From G958295645 sp965242735 (lineage in GTDB: Bacteria; Gemmatimonadota; Gemmatimonadetes; Longimicrobiales; Gaopeijiaceae): 64,000 nt of DNA. A program made the position numbers and the translations under genes. Shown here piece after piece: positions 29,526-38,238 of this stretch; position 1 is the stretch's first letter; each line of letters opens with the position of its first letter. The DNA lies in NCBI GenBank assembly GCA_965242735.1, contig OZ251497.1, positions 1,488,001-1,552,000 on the forward strand, read 5' to 3'. The notes under the pieces are model-generated. The model was given only the letters and a program-made list of their open reading frames with translations. It was not told where the DNA came from and searched no databases.

Positions 29526-32267
29526 ATGAAGACCGCATCGCGCTACGCTGGAATCCTGGCGGCGGCCGTTGGGTTCGGCGTCTTCGCCGCGCCCTCCGCC
29601 GCGCAGACGGGTTCCATCACGGGCCGGGTGACGGACATGTCCACGGGCGTGCCCTTGGGGGGCGTCTCCGTTTCGATCGCGGGCGCGCAGGGCGGCGTGG
29701 CCACGGACGGCGACGGACGCTTCACGATCTCCGCGGCCGCGGGGACGGTCTCCCTGGTGTTCTCCTCCATCGGCTACGAGTCGCGCCGCGTCGACGGCGT
29801 GCGCGTGGACGCGGCGGCGGGCGCCGAGGTGGACGTGGCGCTGACGCCGCAGGAACTGATGCTGAACCCCGTCGTGGTCACGGCGTCGCGTCGCGAGGAA
29901 CGGTCGCTGAACGCTCCGGCGTCCGTTTCCACGGTGTCGGCGCAAGACATCGCGCGGGTGGCGGCGCCGACGACGGGCGAGCACCTCAAGGCGTTGCCCG
30001 GCATCGACGTCGCCCAGACGGGCCTGGGCCAGATGAACGTGGTGGCGCGCGGCTTCAACAACGTCTTCTCGGGCACGTTGCTGACGTTGGTCGACAACCG
30101 CTACGCGCGGGTGCCGTCGCTTCGGCTCAACTCCTATTCGATGCTGCCGACCTCGGACTTGGACATCGACCGGATCGAGGTCTCGCTGGGTCCCGGCGCG
30201 GCGCTCTACGGCCCCAACACCACCTCGGGCGTGATGCACATCATCACCGCCTCGCCGATCGACCGGCCCGGCTCCACCGTGTCGCTGACCGGAGGCGAGC
30301 GGTCGGTGTTCCAGAGCCAGTTCCGCACGTCGCACGCCCTGTCCGACCAGTTCGGCTTCAAGGTGTCGGGCGAGTACTTCCGCGGCAACGACTTCGAGCA
30401 CGTCGACGCGATGGAGGCCGTCGACGCGAACCCCGCGAACCCCGTCGACCGCGACAACCTCCAGGAGCGCTATTCCGGAGACGCGCGGATCGACTATCGC
30501 TTCTCGGACGACGCTTCGCTGGTGTTCGCGGGCGGCATGAGCACGGCCAGCCAGGTCGAGATGACGGGCGTCGGCGCGGCGCAAGCCGTCCGCTGGGGCT
30601 ACCAGTACGCGCAGGCCCGGCTGTCGAAGGGCCGTCTCTTTGCCCAGGCGTTCCTCAACCGCACCAATTCGGGCGACGGCACGTACTTGCTGCGCGCCTG
30701 CACCCAGCGGCCGCGGCGGCCGGCCGAGCGCGCCGTCGACATTGGAAACGGCAGGACCTGCGACGGCGTCGTGGACAAGTCCCGCTCCATCGCCCTGCAA
30801 TTCCAGTACGGCTTCGACCTGGGCGACTGGCTGGACATGACGTACGGCGTGGACTGGAACGCCATTCAGCCGCAGACGGGCGGCACCATCACGGGCCGAA
30901 ACGAGGACGACGACAACATCACCGAGATCGGCGCCTACGTGCACACGGGGACGGCGCTGGGCGACAGGTTCGACTTGGTGGCCGCCGTCCGCGTCGACGA
31001 TCACAGCCGGTTGACCGACCCCAACATTTCTCCGAGGGCGGCCCTTGTCTTCAAGCCTTCCCCCGACCACAACCTGCGGGCAACGTTCAACCGCGCCTTT
31101 GCCACGCCGACGACGAACAACCTCTTCCTGGACATCGCCGCCGGAGCCGTTCCGTTGCCGGTCGGCTTGCCCGGGTACGACGTGCGGGCGCTGGGCGTGC
31201 CGGCGACGGGGCTGACGTTTTCGGACCGGTGCGACGGCGGGCTCATGTCCCTGTGCATGCGCTCCCCGTTCGTGCCGGGACAGCTGCCCGCCAACGCCGT
31301 GGCGCTGTGGCCGGCGATTCTCGCGGCGCTTCCCGCGCTCGATCCGGCTCTGGGCGCCCTGGTGCCCGCTCTGAGAAATCCCGGCGCGTATCCCACGGAC
31401 CCCCAGCTGGCCACCGTCTTTCGCCGGCTGAACCCGAACGCGGCGGATCCGCGGGACGCGTACCCCTTGGACCAAGGGGAATTGACCGACATCGCCCGCT
31501 TGGAGTCGACCATCTACAACACCTTCGAAGTGGGCTACAAGGGCTTGATCCGCGACCGGGTCCTGCTTGCGGTGGACGCCTACTTTGCCGACGTCGAGAA
31601 CTTCGTCGGGCCGCTCCGGGTGGAGACGCCGAACGTCTTCTTCGACCCGGCCAGCCTGCAGGCGTTCGTCACTGCGCGCCTCGCGCCGCTGATCCAGGCG
31701 GGCGTGGCGCCTCCCCAGATCGTGGGCGCCATCGTCCAGAACTTGGCGGCGCTGCCGCTCGGCACGGTCGTCCCCGACCAAGTGGACGCGTCCGACATCA
31801 TCGTCAGCTACAGGAATTTCGGACGGATCGAGTATTGGGGCGCGGACTTGGCCGCCCAGGTGCGGCTGACGAACAAGCTGCGCCTCAGCACGAACTATTC
31901 GTATCAGAGCGACGAGTGCTTCGACTTCAACGACGACGGGAACTGCCGCAGCACCGACGACATCGCGCTGAACGCGCCCAACCACAAGGGCTCGGTCGGC
32001 ATGATCTACGACGACCAGGTCGGCGGCCTGTCGGCGAGCGGCCGCGTGCGCATGAGCGGCGCCTTCCCGATGAACTCGGGCGTCTACGTGGGCGACGTCG
32101 ACGGCTTCGGGGTCGTGGACGCGTCCGTCAGCTATCGTCTGCCCTTCCAGCGCAACGCGACCGTGTCGGTCACCGCGAACAACCTGCTCAACAACATGCA
32201 CCAGGAGTTCGTGGGCGCGCCCGAGCTGGGCCGTTTGCTGCTTGCGCGCGTGAAGTACGACTTCTGA
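29526..32267 (+). CDS. TonB-dependent outer-membrane receptor with N-terminal carboxypeptidase-like domain
   Basis: The 913-residue receptor takes up a large or scarce ligand using the proton-motive force through TonB. ATG at 29526 has AAGGAAG upstream. After a signal peptide ending PSAAQ comes the carboxypeptidase-regulatory-like domain (GSITGRVTDMSTGVPLGGVS ... ATDGDGRF, residues ~28-110). The plug follows (~125-250: NPVVVTASRREERSLNAPAS, EVSLGPGAALYGPNTTSGVM), then the barrel ending in RVKYDF with terminal Phe. Two long barrel inserts (~560-640 and ~690-760) are rich in Pro/Ala/Leu. The ligand is unknown; no dedicated SusD partner is adjacent. argG follows 40 bp later on the same strand, which may be chance. 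Confidence 0.93.
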   Translation: MKTASRYAGILAAAVGFGVFAAPSAAQTGSITGRVTDMSTGVPLGGVSVSIAGAQGGVATDGDGRFTISAAAGTVSLVFSSIGYESRRVDGVRVDAAAGAEVDVALTPQELMLNPVVVTASRREERSLNAPASVSTVSAQDIARVAAPTTGEHLKALPGIDVAQTGLGQMNVVARGFNNVFSGTLLTLVDNRYARVPSLRLNSYSMLPTSDLDIDRIEVSLGPGAALYGPNTTSGVMHIITASPIDRPGSTVSLTGGERSVFQSQFRTSHALSDQFGFKVSGEYFRGNDFEHVDAMEAVDANPANPVDRDNLQERYSGDARIDYRFSDDASLVFAGGMSTASQVEMTGVGAAQAVRWGYQYAQARLSKGRLFAQAFLNRTNSGDGTYLLRACTQRPRRPAERAVDIGNGRTCDGVVDKSRSIALQFQYGFDLGDWLDMTYGVDWNAIQPQTGGTITGRNEDDDNITEIGAYVHTGTALGDRFDLVAAVRVDDHSRLTDPNISPRAALVFKPSPDHNLRATFNRAFATPTTNNLFLDIAAGAVPLPVGLPGYDVRALGVPATGLTFSDRCDGGLMSLCMRSPFVPGQLPANAVALWPAILAALPALDPALGALVPALRNPGAYPTDPQLATVFRRLNPNAADPRDAYPLDQGELTDIARLESTIYNTFEVGYKGLIRDRVLLAVDAYFADVENFVGPLRVETPNVFFDPASLQAFVTARLAPLIQAGVAPPQIVGAIVQNLAALPLGTVVPDQVDASDIIVSYRNFGRIEYWGADLAAQVRLTNKLRLSTNYSYQSDECFDFNDDGNCRSTDDIALNAPNHKGSVGMIYDDQVGGLSASGRVRMSGAFPMNSGVYVGDVDGFGVVDASVSYRLPFQRNATVSVTANNLLNNMHQEFVGAPELGRLLLARVKYDF

Positions 32268-32307
32268 GGCGCGCCCGAGCGGCGAAACGACCCATACGGA
32301 GCGGGGC

Positions 32308-33582
32308 ATGAAGATCGTGCTGGGGTATTCCGGCGGACTCGACACGTCCGTCATCGTTCCGTGGCTGCGCGAGCAGTACGGGGCGGAGGTGGTCTGCATG
32401 GCGGCGGACGTCGGCCAGCGCGGCGGCGTGGACCAGTTGGCCGGCAAGGCGTTCGCCACCGGCGCGTCGGCGTTCTTCGGCGAGGACCTGCGCGCGGAGT
32501 TCGTGTCGGACTATGTCTTTCCGGTGGCCAGGGCCGGCGCGGTGTACAGCCGCAAGTACCTGCTGGGCACCGCCATGGCGCGACCGCTGATCTCGCGCCG
32601 GATGGTGGAGGTGGCCAGGGAGACGGACGCCCAGGCGGTGGCGCACGGGTGCACGGGCAAGGGGAACGACCAACTGCGCTTCGAGCTGTCGTTCGCGGCG
32701 CTGGCGCCGGACCTCGAGGTCGTCGCGCCGTGGCGCGAATGGGACATCGAGTCGCGGGAGGACGCGCTGGCCTTCGCCCGCGCCCGGGCGATCGATCTGG
32801 ACGTGGACGAGGAGAAGCTGTACTCGCGCGACGAGAACTTGTGGCACCTGAGCCACGAGGGCGGACCGCTGGAGGACCCGGCGAACGCGCCCGACCCCGA
32901 CGTGTTCCTGTGGACGCGCGATCCGGCGGCCGCCCCGGACGCGCCCCGAGACGTGACGCTGGCGTTCGACGGCGGAAGGCCCGTTGCCGTGGACGGCGAG
33001 GCGCTGGCGCCGTTGCCGTTGCTGCAGGAACTCAACCGGCTGGGGGCGCGGCACGGCGTGGGGCGCGCCGACGTGATCGAGGACCGCGTGGTCGGAATCA
33101 AGAGCCGGGGCGTGTACGAGACGCCGGGCGGGACGATCTTGCTGGCGGCGTTGCAGGAACTGGAGCAGCTCGTGCTCTCGCGGCGGGCGCTGGGGCTCAA
33201 GGACGACTTGGCGCCGCGCTACGCCGACCTGGTCTACGAAGGCCGCTGGTGGACGCCGGAGCGCCGCGCCCTGGACGCGATGGTCGATTCGCTGATGGCG
33301 CCGGTGACGGGCGAAGTGCGCCTGCGGCTCTTCAAGGGACAGGCGTCCGTGCTCGCCCGCAGCAGCCCGATGTCGCTCTACGACGTGGACTTGGCGTCCT
33401 TCGGCGCCTCGGAGGGGTACGCGCACGCCGACTCTGCGGGCTTCGTCAAGCTGTTTGGACTGCCGCTTCGCGCGGTGGCCGCGCAGCAGAAGCAGGGCGA
33501 GGCGGCATCCGGCGACAAGGAAGACGGGGGAGACTCCGCGCCCGCGGCCGACTCCGGCGCGCCCGTGGCCGCCGCCGTTTGA
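32308..33582 (+). CDS. argG: Argininosuccinate synthase
   Basis: ArgG joins citrulline and aspartate using ATP, the penultimate step of arginine synthesis. The 424-residue product begins KIVLGYSGGLDTSVIVPWL, with the N-type ATP pyrophosphatase P-loop SGGLDTS. Other conserved parts are YSRKYLLGTAMARPLIS, AHGCTGKGNDQLRFE (citrulline/aspartate site), YSRDENLWHLSHEGG, IKSRGVYETPGG, and the C-terminal SLYDVDLASF. The last ~25 residues are an Asp/Ala-rich tail. Its TGA overlaps the TTG start of argH. Confidence 0.97.
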   Translation: MKIVLGYSGGLDTSVIVPWLREQYGAEVVCMAADVGQRGGVDQLAGKAFATGASAFFGEDLRAEFVSDYVFPVARAGAVYSRKYLLGTAMARPLISRRMVEVARETDAQAVAHGCTGKGNDQLRFELSFAALAPDLEVVAPWREWDIESREDALAFARARAIDLDVDEEKLYSRDENLWHLSHEGGPLEDPANAPDPDVFLWTRDPAAAPDAPRDVTLAFDGGRPVAVDGEALAPLPLLQELNRLGARHGVGRADVIEDRVVGIKSRGVYETPGGTILLAALQELEQLVLSRRALGLKDDLAPRYADLVYEGRWWTPERRALDAMVDSLMAPVTGEVRLRLFKGQASVLARSSPMSLYDVDLASFGASEGYAHADSAGFVKLFGLPLRAVAAQQKQGEAASGDKEDGGDSAPAADSGAPVAAAV

Positions 33583-35123
33583 GTTCGACGCCCGAGTCGA
33601 GGGAGTCCGGGGCCGCCGATCCTGCCGGGGCCGGCGATCTTGCCGGCGCCGCCGATCCTGCCGGGGCCGCCGATCCTGCTGGGGCGGCCGATCTTGCCGG
33701 TGCCGCCGGTCCTGCCGGCGCCGCGCGCACGCTGTGGGGCGGTCCCCTGGAAGGCGGGCTCGCGCCGGCCATGGAGGCACTGAACCGGTCGCTCGACGTG
33801 GACTGGCGTCTCTGGCCGCACGACGTCCGGGGCAGCCGGGCGTGGGTGCGCGGGCTGGAAAGGGCGGGCGTGCTGGCGCCGGACGAGGCGCGGCGGCTGG
33901 ACGAGGGCCTGCAAGCGGTGGCGAAGCGCCTGCGGGACCTGCCCGGACCGGTCGGCCTCCCGGACGAGGACATCCACTCCGTCGTCGAGCGCTTCCTCGT
34001 CGAAGAAATCGGCGCGCTGGGCGGCAAGCTGCACACCGGGCGTTCGCGCAACGACCAAGTGGCGACGGCGTTTCGGCTGTGGGCCAAGGACGCGATCGCG
34101 GAGCTGCAGGGCCTGACCGCGAACGCCGTTGCCGCGCTGCGGGACCAGGCGCTGGACGCCGGCTCCGCGCTGATGCCGGGCTACACCCACCTGCAACGCG
34201 CGCAGCCCGTGCCCGTCGCTCATTGGCTGCTGTCCCGAGCCTGGCCGTTGCTGCGCGACGCGCGGGCGCTGGCCGCCGTGGCCCGAGAATGCGACGCGAT
34301 GCCGCTGGGATCGGGGGCGCTGGCCGGCTGCCCCTTCGACGTCGGCCGGGAGCGGCTGGCGCGCGACCTGGGGTTCGCCGCCGTGTCCGAGAATTCGGTG
34401 GACGCGGTGTCGGACCGGGACTGGGCCGCCCGCTTGCTGTTCGCGGCTGCGCTGGCCGGCGTGCACCTGTCGCAGCTGGCGGAGGACTTGGTGGTCTTCT
34501 CGAGCGCCGAGTTCGGTTTCGTGCGGCTGGGCGACGGCTTCTCCACGGGCTCGTCGCTGATGCCCCAGAAGCGCAATCCCGACGCCGCCGAGCTCGTTCG
34601 CGGCCGGTCGGGCCGGCTCGTGGGCAATCTCAACACGCTCCTGGTGGTGCTCAAGGGCCTGCCGACGGGCTACAACCGCGACCTACAGGAGGACAAGGAG
34701 GCCGTCTTCGACTCGGTGGACACGCTGGCTCTGTCGCTGCGCGTGACGGCCGGAGCGGTGGCGAGCCTGTCGTTCTCGCGCGGCCGAATGGAAGCCGCGC
34801 TGGACGCGGGTCTCCTTGCCACGGACCTCGCCGACCACTTGGTGCGCCAGGGGGTCCCGTTTCGGGAGAGCCACCACGCCGTGGCCGCTCTGGCCCGAGC
34901 CGCCCGTGCCGCGGGCAAGCGCATCGACGAACTCCCGTCCGAGACGATCCGAGACGCGCACGAAGCGTTCGCCGACGGCCGGCTTCCCCCGTTGGACGCC
35001 GCCGCGTCCGCGCAGTCGCGGGCGGGGCGCGGAGGAACCGCTCCGGCGGCGATGGACGCGCAGATCGAGGCCTTGCGCGCGGCGCTGGACTCGTTGCCGC
35101 GTCCCGGGGACCTGCTGGGCTAG
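33579..35123 (+). CDS. argH: Argininosuccinate lyase
   Basis: ArgH splits argininosuccinate into arginine and fumarate, the final step. I start at the TTG at 33579, which overlaps the argG stop (TTGA) and suggests coupling; the product is then 514 residues. The enzyme proper begins near residue 50 (TLWGGPLEGGLAPAMEALNRS), so ~45 residues are an unusual Ala/Gly/Pro-repeat leader. Family motifs are intact: HSVVERFL, KLHTGRSRNDQVATAFRLW, MPGYTHLQRAQPV, and the flexible signature loop GSSLMPQKRNPDAAEL with its catalytic Ser. A later start would drop the leader; no good ATG is available. Confidence 0.95.
   Translation: MSSTPESRESGAADPAGAGDLAGAADPAGAADPAGAADLAGAAGPAGAARTLWGGPLEGGLAPAMEALNRSLDVDWRLWPHDVRGSRAWVRGLERAGVLAPDEARRLDEGLQAVAKRLRDLPGPVGLPDEDIHSVVERFLVEEIGALGGKLHTGRSRNDQVATAFRLWAKDAIAELQGLTANAVAALRDQALDAGSALMPGYTHLQRAQPVPVAHWLLSRAWPLLRDARALAAVARECDAMPLGSGALAGCPFDVGRERLARDLGFAAVSENSVDAVSDRDWAARLLFAAALAGVHLSQLAEDLVVFSSAEFGFVRLGDGFSTGSSLMPQKRNPDAAELVRGRSGRLVGNLNTLLVVLKGLPTGYNRDLQEDKEAVFDSVDTLALSLRVTAGAVASLSFSRGRMEAALDAGLLATDLADHLVRQGVPFRESHHAVAALARAARAAGKRIDELPSETIRDAHEAFADGRLPPLDAAASAQSRAGRGGTAPAAMDAQIEALRAALDSLPRPGDLLG
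33609..33722. repeat. 18-bp tandem repeat at the argH 5' end
   Basis: About six and a third copies of an 18-bp unit (GGGGCCGCCGATCCTGCC-like) encode the hexapeptide G-A-A-D-P-A with small changes. Because the unit is a multiple of three, copy-number change would keep argH in frame and only lengthen or shorten its leader. Confidence 0.8.
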
Positions 35124-35230
35124 GCCCCCGCGCTCGAGGGCCGGCCCCGGCTTCTCTTGCCGTGTCCTAAATTGTCCTATCGGATTTCAGCGTTGATGCG
35201 TTAAGGGAGATGTACAGCGCTGAACTCCGG

Positions 35231-36247
35231 TTACAGCGAGCGTCCCGCCGCGGTCGCGAAAGCGGCCAAGTCGCGCATCAGGCCTTCGAATTCCTGGAAG
35301 CGCAGCGACTGGTCTCCGTCGGAGAGCGCCGATTCGGGATCGGGATGGACCTCCACGATCAGGCCGTCGGCTCCGGCGGCGATCGCGGCGAAGGCCAGCG
35401 GCGGCACGAGGTCGCGTCGGCCTCCCGCGTGCGAAGGGTCGGCGATGACCGGCAGGTGCGTCTCCCGCTTCAGCCACGGGATCGCGGCCAGATCGAAGGT
35501 GTTGCGCATCTCCTTGCCGTAGGTGCGGATGCCGCGTTCGCACAGCACGACCTGGAGATTGCCCCGCGCCATGACGTACTCGGCCGCCAGCAACAGGTCC
35601 TCGAGCGTCGCCGACATGCCGCGCTTGAGCAGCACGGGACGCCGCAGTTCTCCCACTTCGGTGAGAAGCGCGAAGTTCTGCATGTTCCTCGCGCCGATCT
35701 GCAGCATGTCCGCGTAGCCTGCGACCAGCTCGGCGTGGCGCGGGTCCAGCGCTTCGGTCACCACCGGCAGGCCGGTCTCTTCCCGCACTTCCGCCAGAAT
35801 CCGCAGGCCCTCCTCCTTCATTCCGCTGAACGAGTAGGGCGACGTGCGCGGCTTGAAGGCCCCTCCCCGCAGCATCGCGGCGCCCGCGCCGGCCACGGCC
35901 CGGCCCGTCTTCTTCATCATTTCCTCGCCCTCCACCGAGCAGGGTCCGGCGGCCACCAGACAGGCCTCTCCTCCGAAGGCGCGCTCTCCGGCCTGCACCT
36001 TGGTGGTCTTGTCGGCGTGGAAATCGCGAGCGGCGAGCTTGTAGGGCCGCATGACGGGATGGACGGACCGCACGCCCGGAATGGACCGCAGCGCGACGTG
36101 CGACAGCCGCGCTTCGTCGCCGATGCAGCCGATGATGGTGCGCGTCTCGCCGACCGACACGTGCGTGCGCAGTCCGATCGCTTCCACGCGCTCGCGGATG
36201 TGGTCGATCTGTTCGGGCGTGACGCCTTTGCGGGTGACGATGATCAT
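35231..36247 (-). CDS. aroF: 3-deoxy-7-phosphoheptulonate (DAHP) synthase, type I beta
   Basis: This enzyme condenses phosphoenolpyruvate and erythrose 4-phosphate to begin aromatic amino acid synthesis. The ATG at 36247 gives 338 residues, the usual length of the Thermotoga-type enzyme. Residues ~1-70 (MIIVTRKGVTPEQIDHI...IGCIGDEARL) are the ferredoxin-like regulatory domain found in that subclass, where it mediates feedback inhibition. The barrel carries LVAAGPCSVEG, RGGAFKPRTSPYSFSG, LLKRGMSATLEDLLLAAEY, CERGIRTYG and ADPSHAGGRRD, with metal and substrate ligands intact. There is no fused chorismate mutase. It is divergent from rpiA, with a ~394-bp gap between them. Confidence 0.95.
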   Translation of the reverse strand: MIIVTRKGVTPEQIDHIRERVEAIGLRTHVSVGETRTIIGCIGDEARLSHVALRSIPGVRSVHPVMRPYKLAARDFHADKTTKVQAGERAFGGEACLVAAGPCSVEGEEMMKKTGRAVAGAGAAMLRGGAFKPRTSPYSFSGMKEEGLRILAEVREETGLPVVTEALDPRHAELVAGYADMLQIGARNMQNFALLTEVGELRRPVLLKRGMSATLEDLLLAAEYVMARGNLQVVLCERGIRTYGKEMRNTFDLAAIPWLKRETHLPVIADPSHAGGRRDLVPPLAFAAIAAGADGLIVEVHPDPESALSDGDQSLRFQEFEGLMRDLAAFATAAGRSL

Positions 36248-36641
36248 GGACGAGTCCTGAGCTGGGGATTGGGTGCGCCGCCGTCGAGCCCCCGCGGCGC
36301 GGCGCATCGAGTCCCCGAGGCGCGGGGGATCCCGAAGAGGCGAAGGGACATGAAAAATCGCCCTTCCGGAGGCGTGTTGGAAGCGGACAGGCGAGGCCGT
36401 GGTCCAGAGGCCGCTCCGTGCCACGCGCCATTGGCCGCGGCACGGCGCGCTCCCAGGCAACGGCGAGGCCGTGCCACGGGAGGCCGCTCATATGCCGCCG
36501 TCCGCGTCGCGAGCGTGCCGCGAGGGGGAGAACTGCTCATATGCCGCCGCCCGCGCCCCATGTCGCGGGTGATGGCCGGGCCCCCTCGCGCGACAGGGGC
36601 CGACGATGCGACACGACGGCCCCGGCGCCGTAGATTAGCGC
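36248..36641. other. Intergenic region with short direct repeats between aroF and rpiA
   Basis: No gene is supported in this stretch. The sequence CTCATATGCCGCCG occurs twice (about 36488 and 36536), and a GGCGAGGCCGTG element occurs near 36390 and 36461. The repeats resemble eroded duplications. Promoters for the divergent aroF and rpiA genes should lie here, but I see no convincing -35/-10 pair. Confidence 0.4.
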
Positions 36642-37418
36642 TTGCGCTCGGCCGTTCCCCACGCACCTCGCTTTCCGGACCTTGGCGACTTGTCGCGACA
36701 CTTGGCGGACGAACCCAACGAGTCGGCGGACCGGCTCAAGGAGGCGGCGGCATCGCGCGCGGCGGAATGCGTGGCGCCGGGCATGCGCTTGGGCTTGGGA
36801 ACGGGCTCGACGGCCGCGTTCTTCCTGCGCGCCTTGGCCGCGCGGATCGAGCGGGGCGAGCTGCCGGGCGTGATCGGAGTCCCGACGTCCGTGCGGACCG
36901 AGGAGGAGGCCGTTCGCCTCGGCATCCCTCTGGCGCCCAAGGGCGACATGGGGCGCGTCGACCTGGCGGTGGACGGCGCGGACGAGATTGCGCCGGACCT
37001 GGGATTGATCAAGGGACTGGGAGGCGCGCTGCTCCGCGAGAAGGTGGTGGCGCAGGCGGCGGCCCGCATGATCGTGATCGCCGAGGAATCGAAGCTGGTG
37101 AGGCGGCTGGGCGAGCGGGCGCCGCTGCCGGTCGAGCTGGCGCCGTTCGGCGTGGACGGGCAGCTGGAGTGGCTGGCGGACCTGGGCGCGCGCCCGGAGC
37201 TTCGGATGGGGGAGGACGGACGGCCCGCGCGCACCGACAACGGCAACTTCACGGTGGACTGCGGGTTCCCGGAGGGCATCGGGGACGCGCCCGCGCTGGA
37301 GCGGCAACTCGCGTCGCGGGCCGGGCTCGTCGAGTCGGGGTTGTTCCTGGACTTGGCGGACGAGGCGATCGTTGCCGGAGACGGCGGCGTGCGGCGAATT
37401 CGGAGAGAAGAGCCGTGA
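36642..37418 (+). CDS. rpiA: Ribose-5-phosphate isomerase A
   Basis: RpiA interconverts ribose 5-phosphate and ribulose 5-phosphate in the pentose phosphate pathway. The sequence shows MRLGLGTGSTAAFFLRAL (phosphate loop), VPTSVRTEEEAVRLGIPL, VDLAVDGADEIAPDLGLIKGLGGALLREK (catalytic Asp/Glu and Lys), and RTDNGNFTVDC. All conserved residues are present. The start is uncertain: the TTG at 36642 gives 258 residues with ~45 before the fold. A TTG near 36690 or another internal start would suit the family's ~220-230 residues better. The stop is followed by rpe, so the two pentose phosphate genes are linked. Confidence 0.93.
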   Translation: MRSAVPHAPRFPDLGDLSRHLADEPNESADRLKEAAASRAAECVAPGMRLGLGTGSTAAFFLRALAARIERGELPGVIGVPTSVRTEEEAVRLGIPLAPKGDMGRVDLAVDGADEIAPDLGLIKGLGGALLREKVVAQAAARMIVIAEESKLVRRLGERAPLPVELAPFGVDGQLEWLADLGARPELRMGEDGRPARTDNGNFTVDCGFPEGIGDAPALERQLASRAGLVESGLFLDLADEAIVAGDGGVRRIRREEP

Positions 37419-37516
37419 CGAGCGCGCGGGCAACGAGCCGCCCGGTCCGCGACGCCTGCCGCGAAGAGGAGCCGTCCGCGGCGAGCATGGCCGGGTCGGC
37501 GCCGGTCGAGCCGCTC

Positions 37517-38230
37517 ATGACGAGCGCGCGGATCCCGGTGAAGCTGGCGCCGTCCATCTTGAGCTGCCGGTTCGGCGAGCTGGGCGAGGAGATTCGGCGC
37601 GTTTCCGGCGCGGGCGCGGAGTGGGTGCACGTGGACGTGATGGACGGGCGCTTCGTCCCCAACATCACGATCGGTCCGGTGGTGGTCCGCGCGGCGCGCG
37701 AGGCGGCCGAGGGCGTGCTGGACGTGCACCTCATGATCTCGGACCCGGACCGCTACCTGGAGGCGTTCGCCGAGGCCGGCGCGGACATGGTGACCGTCCA
37801 CGCGGAGGCGTGCGTGCATCTGCATCGCACGCTGGCCCGGATTCGAGAACTGGGAAAGCGGGCGGGCGTGGCGCTGAATCCGGCGACTCCGCTGGCCGCG
37901 GTCGAGGAAGTGCTCGACTTGGCCGACCTGCTGCTGGTGATGTCCGTGAATCCGGGCTTCGGAGGGCAGGACTTCATTGCCGCGTCGGTCGACAAGGTGG
38001 CCCGCGCTCGCTCCCTGGCGGATGCGCGCCGTCCCGGAGAGATCGAGATCGAGGTGGACGGAGGCGTGAGCGCCGCCAACGCCGCGGCCCTGGCCGAGGC
38101 CGGAGCGACCGTGCTGGTCGCCGGTTCGGCGGTTTTCGGCCATCCCGGCGGTCCAGCGGCCGGCGTGCACGCGCTACGGCGTTCGATGGCCGGCGTGGAC
38201 GCCCTTTCATCCCCCAAAGAAGGCCCCTAG
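37517..38230 (+). CDS. rpe: Ribulose-phosphate 3-epimerase
   Basis: Rpe interconverts ribulose 5-phosphate and xylulose 5-phosphate. The ATG at 37517 gives 237 residues, near the family norm. Motifs are VKLAPSILSCRFGEL, HVDVMDGRFVPNITIGP (metal-binding His and catalytic Asp), DVHLMISDPDRYL, TVHAEAC, LVMSVNPGFGGQDF and EIEVDGGVSAANA. An in-frame GTG at 37415 overlaps the rpiA stop. The 14 bp after it, TGACGAGCGCGCGG, recur exactly at the ATG 102 bp later. The 34-codon stretch between looks like an in-frame duplication or insertion of the gene start, so translation from either site is possible. Confidence 0.93.
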   Translation: MTSARIPVKLAPSILSCRFGELGEEIRRVSGAGAEWVHVDVMDGRFVPNITIGPVVVRAAREAAEGVLDVHLMISDPDRYLEAFAEAGADMVTVHAEACVHLHRTLARIRELGKRAGVALNPATPLAAVEEVLDLADLLLVMSVNPGFGGQDFIAASVDKVARARSLADARRPGEIEIEVDGGVSAANAAALAEAGATVLVAGSAVFGHPGGPAAGVHALRRSMAGVDALSSPKEGP

Positions 38231-38238
38231 ACGCCCTC

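Noticed and set aside
35190..35230. Possible sequencing-adapter remnant after aroF (minus-strand GGAGTTCAG)
   Set aside because: Only a 9-base core and scattered bases match the common adapter. The sequence lies naturally between argH and aroF, so this is most likely chance.
37415..37516. rpe starting at the GTG that overlaps rpiA
   Set aside because: The ATG at 37517 gives the normal family length. The added 34 residues have no family similarity and look like a duplication, although I cannot exclude some use of the GTG.
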